Positions 1-11,177 of a stretch of DNA of 64,000 nucleotides are shown here, piece by piece (positions within the stretch are counted from its first letter, which is position 1; every line of letters starts with the position of its first letter). The stretch lies in NCBI RefSeq assembly GCF_963576545.1, contig NC_083649.1:280526-344525 (forward strand). The letters run 5' to 3'. Under the pieces are notes generated by a model, which was not told where the DNA came from, ran no database searches, and saw nothing but the letters and a program-made list of their open reading frames with translations. Position numbers and translations under genes: made by a program. The DNA is from Limanda limanda. Its lineage: Eukaryota; Chordata; Actinopteri; Pleuronectiformes; Pleuronectidae.

Positions 1-345
1 CCCACAAGCGTCGGGGGTCAGAGCTGAGGTAGTTGGATTCCAGCTTGTCCCTGTAGTCTCTTTTTCCATCTCTGATGGCCCTCCGCAGGTCCCATCTGGA
101 CTTCCTCAAAGCCTCCGGGTCACTGGAGTTGAAGGCAGAGGACCCTGCGCTGAGCTTAGCATGGACATTACCATTTACCCAGGGCTTTTGGTTTGGGAAA
201 GTCCGAACACTGACCCTAGGGACGACATCATAGATGCATTTGAAGATATATGCAGAGACAGTGTCTGTGTATTCATTAATGTCCCCATCCGCTGCAACAC
301 AGAAAATCTGCCAATCTGTTGTTTCAAAGCAGTCCTGGAGAAGAG
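1..345 (-). mobile_element. Non-LTR retrotransposon fragment, region before the reverse transcriptase
   Basis: The minus strand has one frame open across this stretch and off the left edge of the window. It includes FETTDWQIF, the acidic segment INEYTDTVSAYIFKCI, and NQKPWVNG followed by an Arg/Lys-rich helix. This order is familiar from fish LINE ORF2 proteins between endonuclease and reverse transcriptase. Start and end of the element are not visible, so it is either truncated here or continues to the left. Clade assignment is not possible from this piece. Confidence 0.7.
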
Positions 346-1400
346 GTGGAGAGTGCTAATGGATTCAGCACTCCAGCGTTGAACTGCCCGAAAAACCGTT
401 TTTTCCTGTTTTAGGCTATCTCTCACGTAATTACGTAATTACTTTTCCTAATAGGAGGTTTTAGAAAACCTCTTTTCCCCTTTTTTTTTATAAATCTTAT
501 TTTATTTTGGTTAAAACATTTTTAAATACCCTTAGTGCATCATAATACTTTTAGAGAAATATCATTCAAATCTCTAGACACACTTCTCTCTAGTTATACG
601 CCTCCTGGTATTAAATACTTGAGAATGCTATTACTATTTTATGATAATAGTTATAATTATCATGAAACTCAACGTCAGAGCTCAATCTTAAAGGTGTGTT
701 TAAATTAATAAACACTCCATATATCTATATAAATCTAGTTAAACCCGTTAACTTTTTTGACCTTTTTTATAAAAGATCCCAAAAACCTGAAGCTCCCCTG
801 GATTCTACACCGGTTTCTAAAACCTTGCCATGCAAGCACGTCTGCTCCTCAATAAATGAGTGAATCTCGTTAACCTAATAAACCTAGTTTATTTTTCCTT
901 GACCCTTTTCTAAAGATCGAAACCAGAATTTATCTTACCAGAAAGAAACTGTTTGCTTGTCGTGCTTGGTCCGCTTAGATCACTTCAGTGAGAGGGCGCC
1001 TCTTCTCTTCAGCATCCAGTCCCCACTTCTCCAAACTGTTTAGGGAGGTTGAGGTAAGAGTCTTCTAGACTCCTTTGTGCACTATTTACCTTCAGCTTTG
1101 AGATCCAAAACGTCCCCTCACATGAGTAATCCTGCCAACAACGCAAGATTGTCATGGAAATTTCTCAATAGTCAAGCACAAGTCATTACAATTGTTCTTT
1201 CTGGAAGTTTAATTCTACATCTGCAGATGGGCATCACCGTACAAAACCAAGGCATAGATTTCATACAATGAGCAATGACATACAGAACATACAGCACTTT
1301 TATACATTTCCAAGCTCCTCCTGGTGAGCAACACATGTTATTGATCAGCCTCTTTGATCTTTAGAAATAGGTGATCAGTATCCTGTCTCTTACTCTGTCT
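346..1400. other. AT-rich non-coding stretch
   Basis: I see no exon, RNA gene or recognisable repeat here. Composition is AT-rich with short homopolymers. It ends where the first degenerate copy of the GIMAP promoter/exon 1 block begins. Confidence 0.5.
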
Positions 1401-1409
1401 CAGACCCCT

Positions 1410-1500
1410 TGAGTGATATGTCACTTGGACTCTGACGAGACTTCACTGACAAACATGTCCAAGGAACAAACCTGTGTTAAACTTTACAAACGTTTGAAAC
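1410..1500 (+). repeat. Degenerate GIMAP promoter/exon 1, copy 1
   Basis: This block repeats the sequence around the first exon of the downstream GIMAP gene: the CTCTGACGAGACTTCAC leader, then an ATG at 1455 with the same first codons (Met-Ser-Lys-Glu-Gln-Thr). The splice donor is damaged: the functional copy reads CCTGTGAGT, whereas this copy reads CCTGTGTTAA. No TATA box is seen at the equivalent upstream position. It appears to be a dead tandem duplicate. Confidence 0.65.
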
Positions 1501-1764
1501 TCTTCTCAAGTCTTCGTTCACACATGACAGGGATCAGTGATGACATCACACACGGCAAACATTTGATCTTTCTAAATAAACGTCACATTATACTTTTAAC
1601 ATTCATTTTAAATAAAGTAAAAATCACTAAAGATTTTTCTTCATTCAGCAAAAACAAATTCAGCTAATCTAACTGCTAATGAGACAGTGGAATAGATGTT
1701 GGACCATGTGAGGGTGAGGTGAGGACACTGGACCAGAGGAGCAGATAATAAAGATCAGCTGATT

Positions 1765-2245
1765 ACAGATCATATAAAGACCTGAGTAATAAGGAAACTT
1801 CACTTGAACTCTGACGAGACTTCACAACCAAACATGTCCAAGGTACAAACCTGTTAGTAAAACTTTACTGGATTTATATTCTCATCTTTTCTCTTTCTCT
1901 TTTTAACTTCCTCTTTTCCAATGAATGATATTTACAACAGTCAAGTATTTACACCAATTCAATCTTTAAACCTGAGTCTGAACAGAATGTGTCTGATTTG
2001 ATGGAGACCATAACGACTGGAGGAGAAACCGTTAAAATGCTTCCACACTAACTTCACGGGACAAGTTGTTCCTACTTGTTGACCCGTGGGAGCCAATCAG
2101 AAGAGTCCGTCTGTTTCCTGAAAAGCGGAGGCGAGACATGTTTTATTGTGGAAACCTCAACAGGATATAGTTTAACTCTGCAGGTTAAGATCAGAGGAAG
2201 TTGCACCTTGTGAACTCTGATGAGACAAATCAGATTAAAAAAGAA
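1765..2245 (+). repeat. Degenerate GIMAP promoter/exon 1/intron 1, copy 2
   Basis: A second copy of the GIMAP 5' region. It keeps a TATAAA at 1773-1778, 61 bp before an ATG at 1834, exactly the spacing of the functional copy. The leader and first codons match with one change (Glu to Val). Intron sequence is also shared: the block around 2160-2240 matches 3253-3330. The following coding exon is missing, so the duplicated gene was truncated. Confidence 0.65.
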
Positions 2246-2249
2246 AATT

Positions 2250-2764
2250 AAATGATAAAAATTATAAACTGGAGCTTTTATCATTTATAATTATTGGAAT
2301 ATGCAGAACTCAATAGTGTTACTGTTCAATTATTTTCCAAATGTGCATTTTATGCACTTTTTAATACCTGGAAGCTGTAAATAAGCCTCATGTTCCATGT
2401 TGTTAAGACTCTGCAGAGCACAGAGTGGAGTTGATCAGCCACAGTTGGAAGTCAAAGCTAGTTTAAACCACCACAACAAAAGTTTAGATTTACTAGCAAA
2501 CAAACACTCTGATTAACGCTTAAGCCTAACAGCTTCAGTAAATCTCTATTAAGAAAGTGAGAAACCATTTTGTAATATCACACCAGGTACGACAGCCAGT
2601 CCATGAGCAGGTGATTCAGACGTCGTTACTTAAATATTATATGTGAACAAAGAACTCGTGGGTCCAACCACAGCTGTTTTCCATCTCGGTCTTCATGTTG
2701 ATCTCAACCACACACCTTTAAAGTATTGTGAATGCATTGAGCAGAAATGTGCTGTGACTGCTGC
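2250..2764. other. Non-coding interval between GIMAP exon-1 copies
   Basis: No coding exon or known repeat is recognised before the CA microsatellite. The decayed remainder of the second GIMAP copy could lie here, but nothing shows this. Confidence 0.35.
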
Positions 2765-2938
<174 letters not shown>

Positions 2939-2940
2939 CA

Positions 2941-3001
2941 TATAAAGACCAGAGCAATAACGAAACTTCACTTGAACTCTGACGAGACTTCACCGACAAA
3001 C
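2941..3001 (+). promoter_or_regulatory. Putative GIMAP core promoter and 5' leader
   Basis: TATAAA at 2941-2946 lies 61 bp upstream of the exon 1 ATG at 3002. The same TATA-to-ATG spacing is preserved in the duplicate at 1773/1834, which supports a real core promoter. A start site around 2970 is inferred from normal TATA spacing. The CA tract abuts the TATA box. Confidence 0.55.
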
Positions 3002-3020
3002 ATGTCCAAGGAACAAACCT
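3002..3020 (+). CDS. GIMAP-like gene, exon 1
   Basis: Short first coding exon giving Met-Ser-Lys-Glu-Gln-Thr plus one base of the next codon. It is followed by a consensus donor GTGAGT at 3021. Joining it to the acceptor at 3400-3401 completes a Tyr codon and stays in frame with the GTPase exon. A short first exon before one large GTPase exon is a common fish GIMAP layout. Confidence 0.65.
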
Positions 3021-3401
3021 GTGAGTTAAACTTTACAAACGTTGGTTCAAACTGGACTTGACTGTTATCTGTGCAACTGGCTGCTGGTTTGATTCTTCTT
3101 TCTGTATCAGTGATGCCAGACAGCAAGGCGTCTCCTGTTTATCACTTTGTATAAAGACCTTCCTCTGGTTGCACTCTGAGCCATGTGGGTGTAACCCTCT
3201 GCAGATTCAATCATTAAACCTCTAAGACAACTCCGGTCTGAAACTCATTATCTCAACCTGATAGAGTTTCACTCTGCAGGTTAAGATCAGAGGAAGTTGC
3301 ACCTTGTGAAGCCTGATGAGACACATTGTGATTGTAAATGTGGTTTAAAACATTGATTGATTAACTTAAAGTTTGTTCATGTGTTTGAAATTCTCCATCA
3401 G

Positions 3402-4075
3402 ATCCAATGGACTCTCTCAGGATGGTTCTTATTGGGAAAACTGGAGCTGGGAAAAGTGCAGTAGGAAACACCATCTTACTGAGGAAGGGTTTTCATTCAT
3501 CAGTTTCTCTTTCCTCAGTAACGAAAACTTGTAAGAGAGTAACAACGAATGTTAAAGGCCAAACACTGGAGGTTATTGATACTCCAGGTCTGTTTGACAC
3601 CGAGCTGAGTCAAGAGCAGGTGAAGGCAGAAATCTCTAAGTGCATCGCATATGCTTCTCCTGGACCTCATGTGTTCCTGATCATCCTCAAGGCAGACAGA
3701 TTCACTAAAGAAGAAGAAGAAACAGTGGAAATCCTTCAGAAGCTGTTTGGAGAACAGGCTGCATGTTACACCATGACCCTGTTCACCCGTGGAGACGATC
3801 TGGAGGAAGAAGGCGTCACCATAGAAGATGTCACTGGTAAAAATCAGGTTCTCAGCAACTTCCTCAAGCAGTGCAAAGGAGGATACCATGTTTTTAACAA
3901 CAGAAATAAAGATCATGCTCAGGTCCATGAGCTGCTGAAGAAGATCAACACAATGGTTGAGAAAAATGGAGGAAGCTACTACACCAACGAGATGTTCCAA
4001 GAGACTGAGGAAGCTGTTCAAAAAAAGATGAATGAGCTTCTCAATCAATCAATCAATCAAGTTTTATTTGTATAG
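3402..4075 (+). CDS. GIMAP/AIG1-type GTPase, 5' part of main exon
   Basis: This encodes the guanine-nucleotide-binding domain of a GTPase of immunity-associated protein. These septin-related GTPases act on intracellular membranes, mainly in lymphoid cells. The P-loop GKTGAGKSAVGNTIL lies at residues 11-25 counted from the Met at 3407. The G3 motif DTPGLFD, the family's conserved box (ILKADRFTKEEEETV) and a G4-like TRGDDL follow in the expected order. The preceding CAG at 3399-3401 is the intron 1 acceptor. The family part ends near 4041; the last codons to the stop at 4075 are read from the tail of an inserted LINE. The membrane-associated C-terminus continues beyond the insertion at 6801. 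If expressed, this would be a truncated GTPase of about 230 residues lacking its hydrophobic tail. Confidence 0.9.
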
Positions 4076-6800
4076 CCCACATTCACAAATAACAATTTGT
4101 CTCATGGGGCTTTAACATTGTGTGACATCCTCTGTCCTTAACCCTCAACAAGAGTAAGGAAAAACTACTAAAAACCCTTTTCACAGGTAAAAATATGTAG
4201 AAACCTCAGAGAGAGCCACATGTGAGGGATCCCTCTCTCAGGATGGACAGAAGTGCAATAGATGTCAGGTGTAAGAAAACATCATCAGGATTTTTAGCAG
4301 CATCCATGAGGCTAAACATTTTTCAATACTATGTGTCAGGCAGTCCCGCTGCAATCACAGTCTCTGGCCAGCAGCCAGCAAGACCACGATCCAGCATCAG
4401 GATGGGATCCACTATAATCCACAGTCATTATCCACCGCCGCCAGTTAGAATCCATTATCAGCTGCCGCCTCGGTCGTGGTCCCTCATCATCCGATGCCAA
4501 CGCGACAAAGGATCCTCCATTACCACTACGATCAGCAGGCATGATACAGAATCCACCGAACTGGATCCACCATTGCGACCTCCGACACGCGATCCACAAT
4601 CATAATCCATGGTGCGGCCACAGCTGTGGCCCTGCATCCGCGGGCGCTAAGGCACAGAAACTCCGGGAAAAGGGGTCAAGTTAGTAACATGTACTGATCA
4701 GATAAGAATTATCTTGATGTGATAAATATGGAGAAAAGGAAGGAGAAGCAGGAAAGAGAAGCTCCGTGTGTCTTGTGTCATAAATTCCCTGTGCGTCTTA
4801 GCATCATCAGGGGTTTTTGCCATTTAATCAAATTTGGAACATCGCACAAATTAGCTCTAACTATAAGCTTTATAAAAAAGGAAGGTTTTGAGTCTACTTT
4901 TAAACGAACAGAGCGTGTCTGCCTCCCTAACTGAAAGTGAGAGATTATTCCACAGCAGTGGGGCTTGATGGCTAAAAGCTCTGGCTCCTACTCTACTTTT
5001 AGAGACTTTAGGGACAACAAGTAAACCTGAGTTCTGGGATCGGAGTGCTCTAGTAGGTTGATATGGAACTAACATCTCTTTAAGGTAAAGAGGTGCCATA
5101 TCATTAAGGGCCTTGAAGGTGAGGAGGAGAATTTTAAATTCTATTCTTGATTTAACAGGAAGCCAGTGTAGCGATGCTAATACTGGAGAAATGTGCTCTC
5201 TTTTCTTAGTTCTCGTCAGGACACGTGCTGCGGCATTTTGGACCAGCTGCAGAGTCTTTAACGACTTGCTGCTGGAGCCTGATAATAATGAATAACAATA
5301 GTCCAGTCTCGATGTAACAAAGGCGTGGACTAGTTTTTCTGCATCTTTTTGCGAAAGGACATGTCTGATTTTTGAGATATTACGCAAGTGGAAAAACGCG
5401 GTCCTAGAAATTACTTTTAAGTGACTATTAAAGGACAAATCAGGATCGAAGATCACTCCCAAGTTCCTGACTGTTTCATTGGAAGCAAGGGCAATGTCAT
5501 CTAGCGCAGCTATATCATTAGATAATGTATCTCTAAGGTGTTTAGGGCCGAGTATTATAACCTCAGTTTTATCTGAGTTTAATAAGAGAAAATTGCGGGT
5601 CATCCAGGTTTTTATGTCCTTGAGACATGCTCGAAGTTTAGTTAATTGATTACTTTGATCAGGTTTTATTGACAAATATAACTGGGTGTCATCCGCATAA
5701 CAGTGAAAATTTACCGAGTGTGTCCTGATAATGTTTCCTAGTGGAAGCATATATAATGAGAATAAAATTGGGCCGAGCACAGACCCCTGTGGGACACCAT
5801 GGTTAACTTTGGTGCGCACCGATGACTCATCATTGATTTGAACGAATTGGGAGTGATCAGCAAAATAAGATTTAAACCAGTTTAAGGCCGTTCCTTTAAT
5901 GTTAATTAACTGTTTTAGTCTCTCTAATAAAATTTGATGGTCAATTGTGTGGAATGCTGCACTGAGATCTAACAGAACGAGGACAGACACAAGTCCCTGA
6001 TCTGAAGCTATTAGAAGGTCATTAGTGACTTTTGCCAGGGCTGTCTCTGTGCTATGATTGGTTCTAAACCCAGACTGAAAGTCTTCATATATATTATTTC
6101 CTGGAGAAACTCACACAGCTGATTGGCTACAACTTTTTCTAAGATTTTAGATAGGAAGGGGAGATTAGATATTGGCCTGTAATTTGCTAAAACCTGTGGG
6201 TCTAGGGTGGGTTTTTTGAGTAGGGGTTTGATTACAGCTATTTTAAAAGACTGTGGTACATAACCTGATGATAATGACAGATTGATTGTGTTAAGTAACG
6301 AATTATCTATTAGGGGCAGAATTTCTTTAAGTCATTTAGTTGGAATCGGATCTAAAATACAGGTTGTTGGTTTAGAACCTGAGACTATTTTGGTAAACTG
6401 ATCACGGGTGATCAGAGAGAAGCTGTCTAAATAATGGGAAGGATTCTCAGCCATTTCTGAGATCTCTATTGTTGGGAGGGTATTAGTGCCAATTGAGGGC
6501 AGGAGATGATTGATTTTATTTCTAATAGTTAGAATTTTATCATTAAAAAAGGTCATAAAGATATTGCAATTTAGGGATCGAGGAATACTGGGTTCGGTGG
6601 AGGTGTGACTCTCTGTCAGCCTGGCTACAGTGCTGAAGAGAAACCTGGGGTTGTTTTTATTCTCTTCTATTAGTTTTGAGTAATAGGCAGCTCTTGCTTT
6701 GTGGAGAGCCTTTTTATATTCTTTAACACTACTCTTCCAGTCTAGGAGATTTTCAACACTGTTGCTGGAGCGCCACTTCCTTTCTAATTTTCTTGATTTT
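4042..6800 (-). mobile_element. 5'-truncated L2/CR1-like LINE inserted in the GIMAP exon
   Basis: A 2.76-kb minus-strand LINE, near-identical to the second half of the plus-strand element ending at 24505. Its 3' tail is the CAATCAATCAAT tract at 4042-4060 and its truncated 5' end is near 6797, matching about 21759 of the other copy. CTTCT flanks it on both sides (4037-4041 and 6801-6805), consistent with a 5-bp target-site duplication. Removing the element and one CTTCT leaves the GIMAP reading frame intact, so the insertion was clean. Confidence 0.9.
4857..6797 (-). pseudogene. LINE ORF2 remnant: reverse transcriptase and C-terminus
   Basis: The largest open segment is 5990-4857. It has the catalytic YADD box (HCYADDTQLYL), the GVPQGSVLGP motif and the C-terminal RLDYCYSLLSG / NAAARVLTRTKKR region. 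It is disabled in two places compared with the copy at 20899-23700. One base is missing in an A run (T run at 6097-6099 on the plus strand), shifting the frame. A TTA codon has become a TGA stop (6332-6334). Everything upstream of mid-ORF2 is missing through 5' truncation. It could not mobilise itself. Confidence 0.88.
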
Positions 6801-7022
6801 CTTCTGAAGGCTGATCCACAGAGGGACCGGGATGACGCAAGATCTGAAGCAAAGGAACATGTGGCAGCAAATAGTGTCTTAACCCTTATTGGAGCAGGTG
6901 TTGGAAGTGTTATTGGAGCAGGTGTTGGAGCTGCTATTGGAGCGCCGATTGGGGTGGTAGTTGGTGGAGCAGTGGGACATGCTGCTGACAAAGTGACAAA
7001 AGAAGTGTGCGTCATACAGTAA
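6801..7022 (+). pseudogene. GIMAP gene, separated 3' end of main exon
   Basis: This is the C-terminal part of the GIMAP interrupted at 4041. It is Arg/Glu-rich at first (KADPQRDRDDARSEAKEH). A glycine/alanine/valine-rich hydrophobic segment of about 45 residues follows, with repeated GAGVG-type units, and the frame ends in TAA at 7020-7022. Many fish GIMAPs end in such a glycine-rich hydrophobic tail, presumed to contact membranes. It continues the exact reading phase of the 5' half if the LINE is ignored. It has no start of its own, so it is probably not translated unless the LINE is spliced out. Confidence 0.8.
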
Positions 7023-7740
7023 TATTTAATATCAAGGAGTCATCAGCTCATTGCAGCTAAATGAAAATCGATACAAATTAAAAAATCTAATCGTTAAAAC
7101 AGTATTTGATCATGTTTGTAAGGTCAGAGTGACCTTGAGTCTAAGTGACACTTTTTACCAAGTTTGAAGAAATTGCTTCAAGGCGTATTTGAGATGTCCA
7201 GAATGTGGACGTACCAACGGACAGAGGGACAACCCAATAACCTGCCCCCCCCCCCCCTGAACATAATCATGGAAACACTTTAACTTTGATCATAATGTTT
7301 ATCAGAGAATGTCTCATCTGTCCCAGGAGATGGTTTTCTACTGAAGAGTTTGACTGATCACTAGTCACGTGATTAATGACCTCACACATTTCATATGTGT
7401 GATATGTGATTTAAAATCAGAGAAGACTCTGGAGCTGATTAGCTTTAATAATTCTGTCATGAAAAGTTTGGATCAATATGAATAGAATATGATTTTCTGG
7501 CCTATGTCCACCATCTTGAGTGTTTGTTAATGTGGAGGAGCTGAGAGGACACAAACAAATAAAGGTCGGTGACTAAAAACAAGAAGCTCCTGTTGTTATT
7601 TACATCTTTCTACAGTAACACTGAGACCTGTTATAAACCAGTTATCGTTCCACTAACCCACAACCTGCTGTTCCACTGGCATCGTATCTTATGAACATTC
7701 AGATCATTGTCCTGTATCTTTCTCTGTTCTGGTGTGGTTG
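7023..7740. repeat. Non-coding, with a degenerate fish interspersed repeat
   Basis: No exon is seen. Around 7120-7235 the text runs through TCAGAGTGACCTTGAG, a TTGAAGAAATTGCTTCAAGG segment, and then ACGGACAGAGGGACAACCC. This order recalls a very common teleost interspersed repeat that normally begins with a palindromic GGTCA...TGACC block. The copy is decayed. An AATAAA-like signal near 7557 could serve the GIMAP gene, but this is unproven. Confidence 0.4.
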
Positions 7741-7769
7741 GTCTCCAGGTGAAGATCCTCTGAGGGACA

Positions 7770-8365
7770 GAAGGTGAGACACAGGTGAGACAGAGGGTGA
7801 GACAGAGGGTGAGACAGAACCTGAGACAGAGCGTGAGACAGAGCGTGAGACAGAGGGTGAGACAGAGCCTGAGACAGAGGGTGAGACAGAGCGTGAGACA
7901 GAACCTGAGACAGAGCGTGAGACAGAGCGTGAGACAGAGGTGAGACAGAGTGTGAGACAGAAAATGAGACAGAACGTGAGACAGAGCGTGAGACAGAGCG
8001 TGACACAGAGCGTGAGACACAGGTGAGACACAGCGTGAGACAGAGCGTGAGACAGCGTGAGACACAGGTGAGACAGAGCGTGAGACAGAGCTTGAGACAG
8101 AGCGTGAGACAGAGGTGAGACAGAGCGTGAGACAGAGCGTGAGACACAGGTGAGACAGAGCGTGAGACAGAGCGTGAGACAGAGCGTGAGACACAGGTGA
8201 GACAGAGCGTGAGACAGAGCGTGAGACAGCGTGAGACACAGGTGAGACAGAGCGTGAGACAGAGCCTGAGACAGAGCGTGAGACGGAGAGTGAGACAGAG
8301 TGTGAGACAGAGAGTGAGACAGAGTGTGAGACAGAGCGTGAGACAGATCATGAGACTCAGGTGAG
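7770..8365. repeat. GAGACAGAGCGT minisatellite
   Basis: About 600 bp of tandem repeats of a 10-12 bp unit, GTGAGACAGAGC with variants (GAGACACAG, GAGACAGAACC). Units are of mixed length, so frames open on the minus strand by chance as Ser/Leu-rich repeats. These are not genes. Confidence 0.95.
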
Positions 8366-9842
8366 ACAAGATTAGATCAAACTGTATTATTCCCACACCA
8401 GGGAAACTCAGTTGGTACACCAGGATTAGACAAGAGAAGAAGAAACGTAAAAGGAACAAAACAAAAATTACAATTAAAATTAAATTAAAAAAATGCTGAG
8501 TATGTACATCATATACACCTTTTTCACAGCAATGTGTTTTATGAAATACTACGATATAAATATATATATAATGACTGTAGGAGCAAGTCAAAATCTGTAC
8601 ATAAACACAAATTAAACTAAATTAAAATAGTGCAAATAGTGTGAATAGACTGACCAGTGCAGTATTATATTTTCCCTCTGGAAGCTGTGGGAGCTGTGGA
8701 GGTGGGACAAGTTTCACTGTAAAACTTTGTAAACAAATATTGAGATCAGATGATTCTGCAGAACAACATGACCTCGATCTGAGTGTCGATCCAGAGGAGG
8801 CTGAAAAAAGAGAAGCAGGCCAAGAGTGAGCTGCAGGGGGCGCTAGATTGTGAGTGGAGGAGGAGAGAGAGTTCACACACTCAACCTCAGGTGAACAGAT
8901 TCTCTCTCTTCATATTGTCACAAGTGTTTGTAAAACAACATGGCCGCCTCCATCGAGAGGACCGGCTCCAGATGTAAAAATAACATATTTAAGTATTTGA
9001 AGATAAAGCTTTTCAATAAAAAGGTCAAACAAGGTCAAAGAAAAAACACAACTCGTACAATTTAGATGAAACACATTAGTGAAAACATCACTAGGATTAT
9101 TTTATATTCAATTTCTGCCAACAGATCCTTTCACCTCAATGTTACACACTGAACCTTTAAAGAAAGATCCTGTCACCACGTTGATGAAAGACAGTGTCAC
9201 TTCCTGTGTGTGTCTGCACAAATCAGGTGATTATTGATGTGATCGTCCTCACAAAGGTAAAAAGAGTTGTTTGTCTTTTCTAAATAAAGATCCTTTGTTT
9301 TGAATGTTTACATTTTAAACTTTAACAAAAAAGTTCTGTCTCAGACTTCCTGCCAGAGCTCCTGGTGGGCGGAGCTATGAGACCTTGTCAACGTCTCATC
9401 GGAAACATGTAGATCAGTTCCGTGCGCGTGCACGTACACGCTGGATAATTAATGAGTCCTCGTTAGCGTCGAGTCAAGTCGTCAGTCAACGTTAAACATG
9501 TTCATCAACAACCAGCTTCAGTAACAACTGTGAGTCCTTAACAAGGTCAACAGGTTTATTATCGTGGACACGCCCCCAATTCATCTCAACTGACCTGAAA
9601 AAACTAAAATCACATCAACACATTAATGAATTTGACTTTTGAGAAGAAACCAAACAAACTGAGGGTAACATTTTATTGATGATTTCCCCCAAACTAATTA
9701 ATAACTATTGATTTTACATTAAAGTAACAAACACGGATCATCTGTGACCTTTGACCTCCCACTGGTCACATGATGCTGTTACATCTCATCAATAATCCAG
9801 AGGAACACGAAGGAAGAGGAAAACAAAGTAGAGATATCAGAT
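8366..9842. other. Non-coding interval between minisatellite and ik 3' end
   Basis: Around 8375-8480 a block running from GATCAAACTGTATTATTCCC to an A-rich stretch resembles the 3' tails of fish LINEs. I recognise no gene in the rest. An isolated core AGCTGCAGGGGGCGCTAG occurs near 8830, similar to the core found many times in the macrosatellite. The region just downstream of ik (9600-9842) has no obvious second gene. Confidence 0.35.
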
Positions 9843-9929
9843 TCAGTATTTCGGTCTCTTCACGTCCACCCTGAAAAACAAAATGATATCAGATGTTATA
9901 CCTGTCAGCTCTGCTTTGATTGGCTGATT

Positions 9930-9968
<39 letters not shown>

Positions 9969-11036
9969 TACTCACCCGTCGGCCTCCATCTTCTTCCTCT
10001 TCTCTATGATCTGATCGAGAGAGAGAGAGAGAGAGAGAGAGTTTAAATAACCAGGTTATACTAAACCAGAGGTGGGAACTTACAAAGTAAAAAAACTTTA
10101 GTACATTTTCCAGGTACTTTAGAGTACATCTTTTTCTGATTACTTTATACTTTAACTCTACATTTAAACACAAATATCTGAACTTTTACTTCTTGTAACT
10201 TTGGTTTAATGTGTTTGAGGATTATAGTTTTTTATTTGCAGCATCAAACAGATTGAACCTGAATGAACAACAACACAGATGATTGTTGTCGTGCATCAGT
10301 TGAGATCAACACAACGTAACAAGGTAAAGACTCGACTGATGAAGAGGAGCACGAGTCTGATGAAGACAAACCAGATGGAAGAAAGAAGAATCAAACATCA
10401 GTGACACAAAGCTTCCAACGTCTCATCCAACCTGTGAAATCATCTTCATCCCTGTTGGATACGTTCTTACCTCCGGTCTCATCAGTGGAGAGAAAAGATC
10501 TTCAGAGGGAAACTTGTACTTTTACTCAAGTGAAGACGTGGAATCAGGACTTTAACACAAATATCTGTATTAATGTTGTACTCATCTAGTTTCTAGACTC
10601 ACACACAGATTCACACACAGACTCACACACAGACTCACACACATGAAGGGTCACTAGCAGCACAGCGCCTGAGTGCGAGCTGAAGGATGCACACGTACTT
10701 TGGCAGCGCCTCCTTGTTGTTCATGTAATCAGAGTACTCCTCCTGAGTGTCGAAGTCCCAGCGGCCGAGAGGACCCTTCTTATTGCCCTGAAACACACAC
10801 ACGTCACATGACCTCCGCTGCTTCCTGTTCGCACACCTGACCTCATCACACTGGGATTCACTTCCTGTCCGCTGGGACATGGCGCCTCCAGCTGAGGCTC
10901 CACTGTTACATGTCTGATAGAATAAAGAGGAGGAGCTCTGCAGACAGGTGCATGCTGGGAACTGTAGTTACCTGGTCCATCTTGCTGTAGTCCACCTCCT
11001 CATCACTGTCCACAGCCAGGTCGTCCATCCTGCACA

Positions 11037-11099
<63 letters not shown>

Positions 11100-11142
11100 C
11101 CATAGAGAAGATACAACAGTTAGACATTATCAGTTGTGGTTG

Positions 11143-11177
<35 letters not shown>

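Noticed and set aside
3515..4048. 177-codon minus-strand frame opposite the GIMAP exon
   Set aside because: Shadow of the GTPase frame; no recognisable domain.
7631..8591. Ser/Leu-rich minus-strand frames up to 295 codons
   Set aside because: Produced by the GAGACAGAGCGT minisatellite, whose unit lacks stops on the minus strand.
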